A DNA stretch of 64,000 nucleotides from Cryptomeria japonica (lineage: Eukaryota; Streptophyta; Pinopsida; Cupressales; Cupressaceae). Positions within the stretch are counted from its first letter, which is position 1. Each line of letters starts with the position of its first letter. Positions 35,376 through 46,190 of the stretch are shown piece by piece. The notes below the pieces were generated by a model. It was given only the letters and a program-made list of their open reading frames with translations. It ran no database searches and was not told where the DNA came from. The position numbers and the translations under genes were made by a program. The stretch covers positions 406,548,889-406,612,888 of the forward strand of contig NC_081408.1 of assembly GCF_030272615.1 (NCBI RefSeq). Direction: 5' to 3'.

Positions 35376-36137
35376 CTAAGTAATCTGTAAACTTAGAAAA
35401 AATATTATTTCACCAGTCATATACATTTCAAATTCATTTTTCATATTATCAGAAAATTCCATGCATAATTTTTCTTCACCTCCAAAAATGATATCATCAA
35501 CAAATACTTCAATAATCATAATATCATCATTAGTTATTTTATAATATAGGTTACTGTCAACATTACCTTTTATAAAATCAAGCTTCAAAAGGTACTTATC
35601 CAACCTTGCATACCAAGCTCTAGGAGTCTATTTTACTCCATATAGGGCTTTCCTTAATCTGCAAACCATATTTTTTTCTTCTGTCAGTAAAAATTCATCT
35701 GGTTGCTCAATAAAGACTTCTTCTTCAAGTTCTCCATTCAGAATTGCACACTTAACATCCATATGATAGACCTTGTAGTTCTTATAGGCTGCATAAGCAA
35801 GAAATAGTCTAACAACTTCAATTCTAGCTATCAGTGCAAAAGTTTCACCATAATCAATTCCTTCCTTATGAGAATATCCTTTGCAGACCAATCTAGCCTT
35901 GTTTCATACAACTTGTCCATCCTCATTCAGTTTTTTTCTAAAAACCCATTTAGTTCCAATAACATTCTTATTTTTAGGTCGGGGAACTAAAGTCCAAGTA
36001 TTGTTCTTTTCTATCTGATCTAATTCATCTTCCATAGCTTTCATCCAACATTCATCTTTACAAGCTTCAACTATTGATGTTAGTTCAATCTGAGAAATGA
36101 AACATACCTCTTGATTTTCCAATCTTCTCCTCGTCAT
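35376..36137 (-). pseudogene. Copia-2 reverse transcriptase
   Basis: It is split into three open pieces: 36137-35904 ([33 protein letters not shown]), 35891-35628 ([42 protein letters not shown]) and 35603-35376 (MDKYLLKLDF, EVFVDDIIFGGEE). The FVDD catalytic motif is intact, as in Copia-1. Single stops separate the pieces, so damage is modest. Confidence 0.88.
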
Positions 36138-36387
36138 AACTCCTATGTTTTTGTTTCCAATGATCTGATTTTCAGAATTATTTAGCCTTACATACCTTGG
36201 TGTTTTCTAATTTTCAGGTTCTCTGTGCTTCTCTTCAGTTATAGTTGAGTTTTCTGATGATGTCAAGGTATCTGGTTCAGTATTTTGTTCCAGTACAGGT
36301 AATACCAGTTCAGTTATGATCATTTCCATCGTCAATTCACTGGCATAATATTTAGCTTGGTCTTTGTACTACTCATCCACTTTCACA

Positions 36388-37330
36388 TTAGCACTCCACA
36401 ATTCTCTGCAATCTTTTGTTATAATATCTATATGCTTTACTTTTAGTTGAATAACCAAAAAATATTCCTTCATCACATATAGGGTCAAAATTTCCAATAG
36501 AATCATCTCTTTTGATATAACACTTACTTCCAAAGATTCTGAAATATTTAAGAGTAGGAGAATGACCAAACCATAATTCATCAGGGGTCTTACCGGTATC
36601 TCCTTTGATATGAACTCTGTTGAATGTATACATTGTGGTACTTACTGCTTCTCTCCAGTAGATATGAGGCAAATTAGCTTGCATCATCATGCTTTTGGCT
36701 GTATCCAGAATGGTTTTGTTTTTTCTTTCCATAATGTCATTCTGCTAAGGTGTCCGGGGTGCAGATAACTGTCTCCTAATGCCATTTTTCTCACAATAGT
36801 TGTTGAATTCACCGGATGTGAATAACCATAGCTTTAAAGATCTTGAATTTCTCAAAGGATTCAGATTTCTCCCTTATAAAAGCAACCCACATCATTCTAC
36901 AATAGTCATCAATGATTAACAAATATCTATCACCTTGAAAGCTTCTTGTATTAGTAGGACCACATAGGTCAGTATGAATCAAATCAAGAACATCATTAGA
37001 TTTATCAAGTATGCTCTTAAAAGAAGTTCTGATTTGCTTACCCATTTGACATTCTTTACATACCGGATTATGAGGCCTCACAATCTTAGGTAAATCTCTA
37101 ATTGCCTTAGTTGAACTGATCTTTACAATGCAATCAAAATTTACATGACACAACCTCGTATGCCATAGCCAAATTTCATGAATATGTGCAATCAAACATG
37201 TCTTTTCATCGGAGTTCAAGTGAAAGATGTTACCTTTTGTCTATGTACCGGTTGCAATTTCCAAACCTGATTTGCTAATGATTTTGCATTTTTCATCCTT
37301 GAATTGTAATTGAAATCCTCTATCTACCAA
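36388..37330 (-). pseudogene. Copia-2 integrase, core deleted
   Basis: The piece 37219-36809 has the gag-pre-integrase zinc pattern (WLWHTRLCHVNFD, CKECQMGKQ) and DLIHTDLCGP with the first catalytic Asp. The piece 36732-36388 has MERKNKTILDTAKSMM with the catalytic Glu block and ELWFGHSPTLKYFRIFGSKCY. Between FKIFKA and TSGEF the segment that holds the second catalytic Asp in Copia-1 (RSDQGG) is absent. The loss is roughly 18 codons, so this integrase could not work. Confidence 0.85.
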
Positions 37331-38146
37331 CTATCCTACACTCAAAAGATTATGCTTCAGACCTTCAACATAATAGACATTATCAATGTTATTCTTACCA
37401 TCCAATGAAATGTTTCCTCTTCCTTTGATCATGCATGACTTGTAATTACCAAATCTGACTTGACCACCATCAAATTTTTGTAAGGCTAGAAACTTCCCTT
37501 TATCACCTGTCATATGATGAGAACATCCACTATCTATTACCCATTCATCTGTGTCTTCAACTTTTACTGCAAGGGCCTTTTCCTCATTCTTGATAACTGG
37601 TTTCAGATCATCTTCCTTCATAGCATAAAATACCCAGTCTTTTCCATTGCCAAATCCACTAGTTGAATCTCCTGTCGGTTCTTCTTTTGAGTCATCAGTT
37701 ACTCCTTTCTCATCAGCATAGTAGCATGATTTAATTTTGTATTTCATGTACTTATGCTTGATTTGATATTCAGGGTTATGCTTAAAAGATTTTCTTTCTC
37801 TTTCTTCCAATTTTGAATTCCTTTCAGGATATCTAGATGCAAAAAGACCTATCTTATTATATGCAAAACATTTGAAAGCATATTTTCCTTCATACTTACT
37901 TCTTGACTGACCTCTAGGTATCCTTCTAGCAAATAGGGCTTCAAGTTGCTCAAGCTCTTCATCTTCTTTCTTGATCTCTTCCAATTCCTTTGCATACAAA
38001 ACTTTCCAATCTTGCTTGTCGGTTGATGATGTAGATGCCTTAAATGCAGTATCAACCTTTGTAGCTCTAGGAGGACCAAATTCTTCAAGCTCAAAAGCAG
38101 ATATCCTCCCAACAAGAGTATCTCTATTGACAAAAGAATTGGGCAT
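37331..38146 (-). pseudogene. Copia-2 gag C-terminus and protease
   Basis: A 271-codon frame. Its middle reads CFAYNKIGLFASRYPER where a CCHC knuckle is expected, so three of the four metal ligands are lost. Near the end DEWVIDSGCSHHMTGDKGKF is a complete protease active-site block with DSG, leading into ISLDGKNNIDNVYYVEGLKHNLLSVG. It continues directly into integrase. Confidence 0.85.
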
Positions 38147-38182
38147 AGTTATTAGCTCATTAATTGTAGTTACCTTCAGCTT

Positions 38183-38689
38183 CTATGTTAGTGGAAAAAC
38201 CCTTAACACTTTTGAAATAATCTCTTCCTCACTGAGAGATCCAACACAACATTGAATTTCAGTTACTCTTTCCATGAATGCATAAATTCTTTCATCTTCT
38301 TCCATCTTCAAGCTTTCATATCTTACCCAGTAACATTCAAGTTTTGCAATTTTAACAGTAAGATCACCTTCATTCAAAGTCTCCATCTTGTTCCACATAG
38401 CTTTTGTTGATGATTTGTCTGATAGTCTCATGATTTTCTGATCTAATAGGGTGCTTAAGAGGGCTTCTCTAGCTCTACAATCATTCTCAATGTTCTTATC
38501 CAAGTCTGGCAGTGCAGGAAGGTCAAATGTTAGATTATGAGGAGTGTAACCATTTTGAGTTATTTCCCAAATTTCCTTTCCAATGCATCTTAAATGAGTC
38601 TCCATTCAAATCTTCCATACTCCATAATTTGTTCCATCAAACCTAGGGCTGTCCTTCCAGAAAACATGAGTTGAACTATTAGTTGCCAT
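38183..38689 (-). pseudogene. Copia-2 gag N-terminal part
   Basis: ATG at 38689 gives MATNSSTHVFWKDSPRFDGTNYGVWKI, then a TGA stop (CGA expected). The open frame from 38605 follows: METHLRCIGKEIWEITQNGY, STKAMWNKMETLNEGD and MEEDERIYAFMERVTEIQ. It is homologous to Copia-1 gag. Confidence 0.85.
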
Positions 38690-38734
38690 AGGATCTTCCT
38701 CAAGTGGTTAAGCTTCTACAAAAAGAGGACCAGA

Positions 38735-38745
38735 CTCTGATACCA
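38735..38745 (-). promoter_or_regulatory. Copia-2 primer-binding site, tRNA-iMet type
   Basis: TGGTATCAGAG on the minus strand, two bases inside the 5' LTR. Confidence 0.88.
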
Positions 38746-38747
38746 AT

Positions 38748-39938
38748 TGTTAAGATAACTGGTGAACAACCGAGAGGGGGGGGGGTGAATCAATTGTTAA
38801 CAGATTATGTAAATTAAAGCACTTAAAACATTATACTAGTATAACTGATTAAGCATTTAAGCATAAATGAAAACCAGAGAATCAATACCATGCAACCATA
38901 AAACATAATACCATGATTTGTACATGGAAAACCTCAATGAGGAAAAACCACGTTGGGAAACCCTACCCACATTCAGATGATACTTTTGTAGCAAGTATAT
39001 GATTACAATAGGGGCATGCACATGCAGGAAGGCACACTGCCTAGAGTGCACTACTCACCACAATGGAGTCTCACTGACTACAAAGATGTCAACTACCTTA
39101 AGATGTTTGGACTACAATCCAGAAAGAAGAATTGTTAGTGATAGAATCAAACATGCCAGATTACAGTTCTGGTTAAGCTCAATATAGGAGGTCAAAAACC
39201 TCTTACATAAACCCAACTCAATCACCTACGATCAACCAAATCCTCTGGACAGATGATTATTACATTATTCGTTCCTTGCATACCATACATGATCGACAAT
39301 GAGATCTTACATATATTTATACCAACCCGGGACCTAACCAATTAGGTCGGCCACATAAATGATAATACAATAGATCTATTACATAATCCTAAAATAAAAT
39401 CATAACACGTCGACCTAAGGCCAAACAAACAATTTCCAATTAATAAAACATCCTGGAAGCGCATCGGAGAATCCACCAACACGTTTCATGCAAACTAACC
39501 CATAACCTAGATAGCACTGGACCTAAATTAGATCCACACATGCCAAAGCAATGATACCAATCAGTCGAGGCACAAACACAATCACCATCAACATCTTGAA
39601 TCCCTTCTAGAAGCTACACCAACACCACTTATGAATATCATTAAAGATCTTCAATAAAGCTCTGTCGGTGAAACCCTTACCAGATCGATAAAGCAAACTT
39701 ACTAGAACATACAATAGCATCTGATCATCAAGTCAATACCAACTAACTAAAACATACTTCAAAAGCATATGAACCATCCATACAAACATATTCCACCATC
39801 CAGATCATACTGGTGACAATCAACTGATTATCTTCCCAAACATCTACCAGAAGCCAGTAAACAACCATAATAGCAAGTGTTGACATCAATGACAAAACCT
39901 CAATGCAACACATAATCAATTCCATCATATGGCCAACA
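38748..39938 (-). repeat. Copia-2 5' LTR
   Basis: 1,191 bp with intact TG...CA ends. Contains TATAAATATA (minus strand, 39312-39321) and the shared U3 motif at 39880-39895. Confidence 0.92.
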
Positions 39939-39943
39939 GTAAC
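39939..39943. repeat. Target-site duplication GTAAC, right of Copia-2
   Basis: Exact match to 32978-32982. Confidence 0.8.
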
Positions 39944-41241
39944 TAAGAGATCAGGGGTGGTGTTTTGGATGACACATCATCTGGAAACCTACTGCATCAT
40001 TATGGGAAATGTGCCTCTTACATCTCCCCTACCCAAGTGTGCCTACCCATGTAAATAATTTTATGATCCAGCCATATAATAGATTTGACTAGATTTATAA
40101 GATAGGATTGGACCAGTGTGTCATAATGAATTAAACATCAAGAAAGGTGGCCTGAATTGACAAAAACATATTGTGAATGGCTATTTATTGCTACCAGTGT
40201 TTGTGGGTGACTCATATATTGGGTTCTAGGTCGAGGTGTAAAGTATTGAATATGGATATGCCTATTACACTAATGCCAAAGAAGCATAAATTGTTGTTTT
40301 TGGGAGATATTTTTGAGAAGCATCTCAAAACTACTAACGTCCCATTGTCTAGAAACCCATGTTGTAGAAGAAATTATAACAGAATAGTTCATAAAATAAA
40401 AGCGTAAGTATAGGGTCAACCCAGATATTTCGGTCATGTTTGTTGCAATCCTATGGGGGAGTCAAAAAAGGGGACAAAAATCCTCTGCGAATAAGTTTTC
40501 AAAAGTCTTTATCTGGGTGAATTGAATGACGTCCTATAAAATGTGGATGTAGAGAAATGGATTCTACTCCCTCAAGGATACTATATGGTCCACAAGTGCA
40601 GGAGGGAGGTGGCAAGGCTGTTGGTGGTCACAATTGCTGAACTAAAACTGTTTGAAGGAAGGAGACCTTTTGTGGAAAGAAACATTGTTTTCCTTAAGAA
40701 GTAATAGGGGTGATGCTAAATGAAGATGGGGAATGGGTGAAAAAATATCTGAGGAGTGAGGGAATTTTCTATGAAGAGGAGGAAGAGGATTTTGGGCTCT
40801 TCATAAAGGAGGAGACTGTTGATGCCAAAGAGGAGAAAGAAGCTATGATAGCCACAACAATGAAATCTCACAAGGGTTGTGACCTCAATTGTCTGGTTAA
40901 AGTTAGAGCAGAGGAAAGGAAGAAGGTGAAAGAGATATAAGTTTCATCTCTCTTATCTATAAATAATATGCATATTATATAGATCTTCTTAGTATATACA
41001 TAGTTGTTAGTATGGATACTTTGCATATAGGAAAGTATCAAGCCATTACCATTTTTCTCTAATGGTCACATTTTGTTTCTCTAGAATAGTTGGGCTCGGC
41101 CCCAGTATGATAGGCTCTTTTGGTATATTTTTTGGTCACAAGTGATGCCCATGGATTATCAAATGAACACGACTGTAATCACTTTTAATGAATCAATAGA
41201 ATGGGTGTTGCCCCTTAGCAACTATTAACCTACCAAAAAAA
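39944..41241 (+). pseudogene. LINE-B region downstream of RNase H
   Basis: By position this is the 3' part of LINE-B. It has an open frame at 40710-40940 (MMLNEDGEWVKKYLRSEG, a run of five Glu, then a Lys/Glu-rich end) and a frame at 40177-40407, plus other stretches readable only in pieces. I recognise no family and cannot align it to the extra ORF of LINE-A. From 40950 on it is 3' untranslated. The tail (AATCAATAGAATGGGTGTTG, then CCTACC and an A-run) is typical of plant LINE 3' ends. Confidence 0.5.
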
Positions 41242-41265
41242 TAAAATAAATAGTTTATTTTATAT
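41242..41265. repeat. Target-site duplication, right of LINE-B
   Basis: 24 bases matching 4192-4215 with two mismatches, directly after the LINE A-run. Confidence 0.7.
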
Positions 41266-41517
41266 GTTAAAATTTTAAAAATATGTTATGCTCAATTCTG
41301 AGTAAGTTTAGAATTGTAGATAACCCCCCTGAATATTTTGCCCATTTTATGGCCTAAAACATTTAAGGTAGTTTTTGACGTACATTTGGTCCTTTTGGTC
41401 ATTGGCTTGAAAATCATGTTTGTCGCCTTTAAAGTCCCTTTGCAGTTTTAGTGGTTTTTTTTCAAAGTTAGTCTTTTTTGTAATTTGTTGTAATTTCAGG
41501 TTTAAAACACAAAATTA
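41266..41517. other. AT-rich flank to the right of LINE-B
   Basis: No gene is seen. It leads into the hairpin array. Confidence 0.4.
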
Positions 41518-42715
41518 CACATTTTTTGTCTTTACTTGTACTTCGGGTTTTAAAACTTGAATTACAAGTTAGGGAGGGAAATTTGCAAAAAGTTGCACTT
41601 TGGGGTTTTAAACCCCAAGTACACGTAGTTGCACTTTGGGTTTCAAAACCCAAAGTGTACATATTTACACCACACATATTGTCATTAATGATCATCTAGT
41701 TACATTTTTGTATTTTGATTGAACTCTTCTTATATGACTTTTATGTCATTTTTGGTTATTTTGTTTCTTTTTCATTGCCCTAATCTCCTTCTTGAGTGCC
41801 TCTCTACCTTCTTCTTGTGGGATTAAGTAATTTTTCTTCTCATTCGTGTCAATTTAAGAAAGATATATTTTGATGAGGACCCTATATTTTCTCTTGTTAT
41901 TTCTATTTGGGGTTTTAGTTTCATTTCAAGTCGTAATCACTATCATGAAAGTGTTTAATGGGGCTTGTACCCCAACCAAAAAAAAAAATTCAGTGTTGGT
42001 CGAGATACAAGTCCCACCCAACACTTTGTGTTTGGTACCTATATATTGATTCACCCATAATGTATTAAGTTTTAGTCGGGGATCACACCTTGACCAACAC
42101 TCATTTGGTGTTCGTTGTGGTATGAGCCCCACCTAACACCAAATCCCCCTTGTATTTTGTGTTGATCATGGTTTAGAACCTGGCCAACATGGTTGAAGTG
42201 TTGGTTGGGCTCTAAATCCCAACCAATAGTGAAGACCTTCCAAAGATTGTTTAATGGCAACACTTTCAATTCATGTCGATCGGGGTTTGAAACCAATCAA
42301 CATGAATCAAGTGTTGGTCACGTTTCAAACCCCAACAAACACACGAGCACAACGATTTTCACCCAATGTGTTCATCGGTTTTTAAAACCCAAAGGACACC
42401 ACCTTTAAAATCGCTCTTCGGGTTTCAAAATTTGTGAATAAATTTTTATATTTGGCTCACCATAGTTGCCCATCGGGTTTTAAAACCCGATGAGCATATT
42501 TTGTTTGATTTACAAGTTTTTACCCAACTTGCAAATTGAGTTTCAAAATTTGATTTGCATGTTAAACCCCCTCAGGTACAAATCAAGTTTTGAAACCTGA
42601 TTTACACTATTGCATTGTTTTTGACCTAGTCACTTGAAAATCGGGTTTTAAAATCCGATTAGCAAGTTTTACTGTTCCTTTGTTGTAAACCGGGTTTTAA
42701 GACCCTATTTACAAG
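41518..42715. repeat. Array of about 15 short hairpins with varying arms
   Basis: Imperfect inverted repeats 22-40 bp long are spaced 40-110 bp apart. Many share a GGGTTTTAAAACCC-like centre, while the outer arms differ from copy to copy yet stay complementary. Examples are ACTTTGGG/CCCAAAGT (41633-41656), GTGTTGG/CCCAACAC (about 41992-42023), TTGGTGTT/AACACCAA (about 42108-42145), CATCGGG/CCCGATG, a perfect 22-bp palindrome (42471-42492), GCAAAT/ATTTGC (about 42531-42558), AAATCA/TGATTT (42580-42603) and AATCGGG/TCCGATT (42639-42660). It lies just upstream of a degenerate gag-like ORF, so it may be that element's leader. Confidence 0.65.
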
Positions 42716-42727
42716 TTCTAACAAACA

Positions 42728-43960
42728 ATGAGTTTTTCTATTTCTAGGAAGATTTTGACAAACAATCTTGCAGCTTCAGTTGTCAAAGCCATCACCAAGA
42801 AAGAGCATGAAGTTTAAATACTCAAAACATTTGAACATGTTTCCAGAAAGTTTAGTTTTGTCAAATGTCAAAGACATCAAGGATACTAAAATTGGTCATG
42901 TAGACATGTCTAAGTTCTTGGAACAGATGCAAAGATAGCCACAGAGCTTCAACACGCTTGCACTCATTAACAATGGCCTCCATCTAGTTGCATCATATCC
43001 GGTTGTAGCTCATGAGTTGAATTTTATTTAGGCAACAATGGTTCATTTTGTTAAGGAAACAAGGAGTGTGAAAGATTCAAATGGAAAACTGATTATCAAA
43101 TTGGATGTTGAATTCTTTGACAGAATATTCAGGGACCTAAATGTTGAAGAATATGCAGACATCTCCTTTGAGTCCACTCAAGAATATTGTGATAAGAATA
43201 TAGATAAGTGTATGAGAAGTGTAAGCACTAACTTGTTGGAGGTATCTAGACTAACAATCACCAGATGGCCTAAGTTCCTCTATAGGAGTGACTTTAGGGA
43301 AGAGATAGGAGACATGATAACTCTCTTAAGTAGGGTCAGAGGCTTGTCTGCCTCAAATGTTTTCTAGGAATGGATGTATCAGTTCATCCAAATAATCAGA
43401 AAGGGTAGGGATATGATTTACTAGGGAGAATTGATCAGTGACTCAATATGTGAACAACTCTCTTAGGTGACCACTACTCTATCATTCTATATGACTTCTT
43501 ATTTAGTTTATGTCAAAGCATCCATGAGACACTTTCCAGGTCTTACATCAAAGGAAGACAAAAATGTTGTCCATGTTCATAGACATTATCCCCAATTAAC
43601 CTTCAAGCAAAGCCTGAATCATTTCAGAAGGGTCAACAACGATTACTTCAATGCATTAATGTGCTCACTAGATTAGAGTTTAGAAAACATGAGAGTATCA
43701 AAAGATGCATGAAACATCATGAAGAAGTATGGATGTCTTTTACTTTAAATTCTCACATTTTCATACATCAGGATTGGTTGTTGTTTGTCTCTACTAATGG
43801 ATAGACAACTGAAGATAACACCTCAACTCAAAGACATGGTATCTTTGCTAAGTATCCATCAGGTTCCACCATTAAAGATCATTTATCTTATCAACCCAAG
43901 GACATGTGACTTGAAATGGGACAACACGGTTTGTGCACTAAGAGCTTCTGAGTCCTAAAA
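42728..43960 (+). pseudogene. Degenerate gag-like or TE-associated ORF
   Basis: ATG at 42728 gives MSFSISRKILTNNLAASVVKAITKKEHEV. After a frame change the reading goes on as KYSKHLNMFPESLVLSNVKDIKD, then NTLALINNGLHLVASYP, and the open frame 43038-43367 (KLIIKLDVEFFDRIFRDLNVEEY). After TAG stops it continues as EWMYQFIQIIRKGRDMIY, GELISDSICEQLS, TTTLSFYMTSYLVYVKAS and QSLNHFRRVNNDYFNALM (43467-43676). That is about 400 codons with several TAG stops. I do not recognise a named domain. The layout is like uncharacterised plant transposon-linked proteins and distantly recalls the extra ORF of LINE-A. G-2 interrupts whatever followed. Confidence 0.5.
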
Positions 43961-43977
43961 TGAAAATCAAGAAAGGA

Positions 43978-43982
43978 AAATA
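43978..43982. repeat. Target-site duplication AAATA, left of G-2
   Basis: Exact match to 58314-58318. It is AT-rich, so weak alone, but it agrees with the LTR ends. Confidence 0.65.
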
Positions 43983-44646
43983 TGTAGTGCCCTTATCTGA
44001 CTCATCTTTTATGAGAGTATGTGATAAACACTTTTAGGTTTGTGCTCTGATAGTCTCTTTGACATTAGTGGATTCATTATGATTTATGTGGATAAAGTTA
44101 TGTCCTAGATTAATATGTTGATCAGACTTATGTGTAGTGATCTAGATGCACTCATTATTCATGTATTGACTATATTGCTTATGAGGTTATGATGGCATCT
44201 TGATTATGCTAATCCTATTCCATGATTATGATAATTATTGAGTTGATGTTATGATGATTGTGATTGTCTTCGTGAGAGGGGTGATGTCATACCACTCATT
44301 GCGAGCATGATATGGCATTGTGATTCTCTATCACTTGCTTGTTCATTTATGATATATTGTTATATACGTTGCATCATGGTTAGTGGTGGTTGCAGGATTG
44401 TAGGTACTAGATATCGACTCCACCTGGTTTCACAGGTCTGAGCATGTCTTTATGTTGGAGATGGCATGAGTTCCCTTTACAGGCTTAAGTTGTCATCCTT
44501 GTTAGTTTATGTGTCTTAGCGTGAGACATTTTGTTCGTATCTTGTGTCATGGTTTAGATCGTCATGTGGCATTTTGTATTGTGTCATTCAACCCTTGTGT
44601 CGGGTTGCCTTGTGAGTTTGCGATTTTATTAATTAATAACTATGTG

Positions 44647-44651
44647 CTTCA
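44647..44651. repeat. Target-site duplication CTTCA, left of NA-2
   Basis: Exact match to 54264-54268. Confidence 0.8.
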
Positions 44652-45802
44652 TCTATACACATAAAAATGACAATGAGAGATTCAATAAATATTTTATATT
44701 TATTTAATATTTATTTTTCTATTAAATAGTTAATTGAAAAGATTAATTTATTTAATTCATTTCGTGTCTTTCTATTAATTAATTTAATTGAAATATTTTA
44801 TTAATTAATTCATCTATCCTATTCCTCTAATTAATTAAATATCCAATATTTAATTATTCTTCTAATCAAGTTAATTAATTATCTAATATTTAATTATTTC
44901 CTTCAATCATTTGAATATCTAATATCTAATGATTATTCATCTATCCTTAGTCTCAAATATTAAATAATTCTAAATTATTTAATCTCTTATCCAACTCACC
45001 TTCCATCTCCACTTCATCTTTTTTTGCCAACTCATCAATCATGTGGCTAAAGATATTAATATTTCTTAAATATTAATTCATCATTTATCTCCAACCTCCA
45101 AATTTAATGAAATATTGTGTAAGTACACATATTTCTTAAATTTTCTTCTATATTCCCTCCAACATCCCTACATCAAGTAGGAAGGACTTGAGTCCACTTG
45201 TCCTCTCATGCCTAAATCTTCTCCAACCATCCCTAGATTCCCTTAGTCAGCAACCCAGTCAAGGTGAGATGAGTGACACTTGTCTTCTCCTTCCCCCTTT
45301 CTCTCAACCTTCACCTTTGCTCACATCCATCCAAATCTGTAGATCTGATGATGACCATTCATCCAGGCCACATCATCTTATCCTCTCAAAGTCTATAAAA
45401 TTAGGAGTTTGAGTTGAGAAAGAGTTAGTCTTCAAGTGAGTTTTCAAAGCTAATCATTTGTGAAAACTTATGCATCTATGAGTTTTAATCTTGAAGCAAA
45501 TAGAATAATCATTTAGCATTGCATATCATAGTATTAGTTAACTATCAGTTATCAGTCCATTCTTCATATGTCATCTTGGAAGCTATCAGTGCTTGTTTGA
45601 GAGCACACCATCTGCAACCAGGAACAATGGAATTAGAACACAATGAGACTTAAATCATGAAGGTAAAAATAATGTTTTTATTTTATATGTATTTCATGTA
45701 GTTTCATTGGTTGAGTTTGGATTTCCTGTAGCATTTCCTTTGTATTTTGTGAAACTAACATGTTGCAGGTAGTATTTTGATGATGAAATTCAAGTCGACA
45801 CA
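44652..45802 (+). repeat. NA-2 5' LTR
   Basis: 1,151 bp. The first dinucleotide is TC where the 3' copy has TG, a single change. AT-rich with many TTAATTAATT runs in the first 450 bp; TATA box at 45393-45400. Confidence 0.92.
45393..45400 (+). promoter_or_regulatory. TATA box in NA-2 5' LTR
   Basis: CTATAAAA preceded by TCAAAGT; the same box is at 53855-53862 in the 3' LTR. A transcript start about 30 bp downstream would set the U3/R boundary near 45430. Confidence 0.6.
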
Positions 45803-45805
45803 TTT

Positions 45806-45823
45806 TGGCGCCCACTGTGGGGC
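45806..45823 (+). promoter_or_regulatory. NA-2 primer-binding site, TGGCGCCC type
   Basis: TGGCGCCCACTGTGGGGC lies three bases after the 5' LTR. The form resembles tRNA-Lys-type sites (TGGCGCCCA-x-x-GTGGGG), but the tRNA assignment is from memory and unchecked. Confidence 0.7.
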
Positions 45824-45892
45824 TTAGGCCTCGAACTTACCTTTTCTAATATCTTGTCTTATTCTTGTGAAATAAATTTAACACTTTTGTAA

Positions 45893-46190
45893 GTTAGTTT
45901 CACACATCTGTGAAATTTGACAGCACATTTGTTTAGTAAGTTAGCACTTTTGTTGCTTAAGTTAGCGCCTGTTTTCAATAGAATAGTGCTTTTAATCATG
46001 AATTCACGCATTCAAACATTAGGTTAGCGCCTTTGTCACTCAGGTTAGCACTTCTGTAACATAGGTTAATGCTTTTGTAATGCAAGTTAGCGCATTTGAA
46101 CAAATAGTTAGCACATTTGACTAATATTTTAGTCCATTTGACATATGGTTTAGCACATTTGATAATTGTTTTAGTGCATATGTTCTCTAT
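45893..46190 (+). repeat. GTTAGCGC-TTTTG repeat cluster in the NA-2 leader
   Basis: About ten degenerate units of 22-35 bp with the core AGTTAGCGCWTTTGT and variants (TTAGCACTTTTG, TTAGCGCCTTTG, TTTAGCACATTTG). They sit just behind the primer site, the same place as the GCGC cluster of NA-1. Confidence 0.7.

Larger units (their letters stand above)
32983..39938 (-). mobile_element. Copia-2, Ty1/copia LTR retrotransposon
   Basis: The element is 6,956 bp with two 1,191-bp LTRs (32983-34173 and 38748-39938), GTAAC on both sides, a tRNA-iMet primer site, a polypurine tract and the full copia gene order on the minus strand. Proteins are clearly related to Copia-1 along their length, so the two are members of one family or of sister families. 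Gag, integrase and RT frames are broken and part of the integrase core is missing. Confidence 0.92.
4216..41241 (+). mobile_element. LINE-B, near full-length LINE split by three insertions
   Basis: The segments are 4216-4391, 9345-9501, 27077-32982 and 39944-41241. Removing G-1, Copia-1 and Copia-2 with their duplications leaves 7,537 bp. In order one sees a 5' leader, an ORF1 remnant (27257-28650), endonuclease (28660-29370), reverse transcriptase (29440-30900), zf-RVT (31786-31971), RNase H (32400-32850), a 3' extension with a short ORF (40710-40940) and a plant LINE tail ending CCTACC plus A-run near 41241. Every coding part carries many stops and frameshifts, so the copy is old and inactive. 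Confidence 0.75.
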
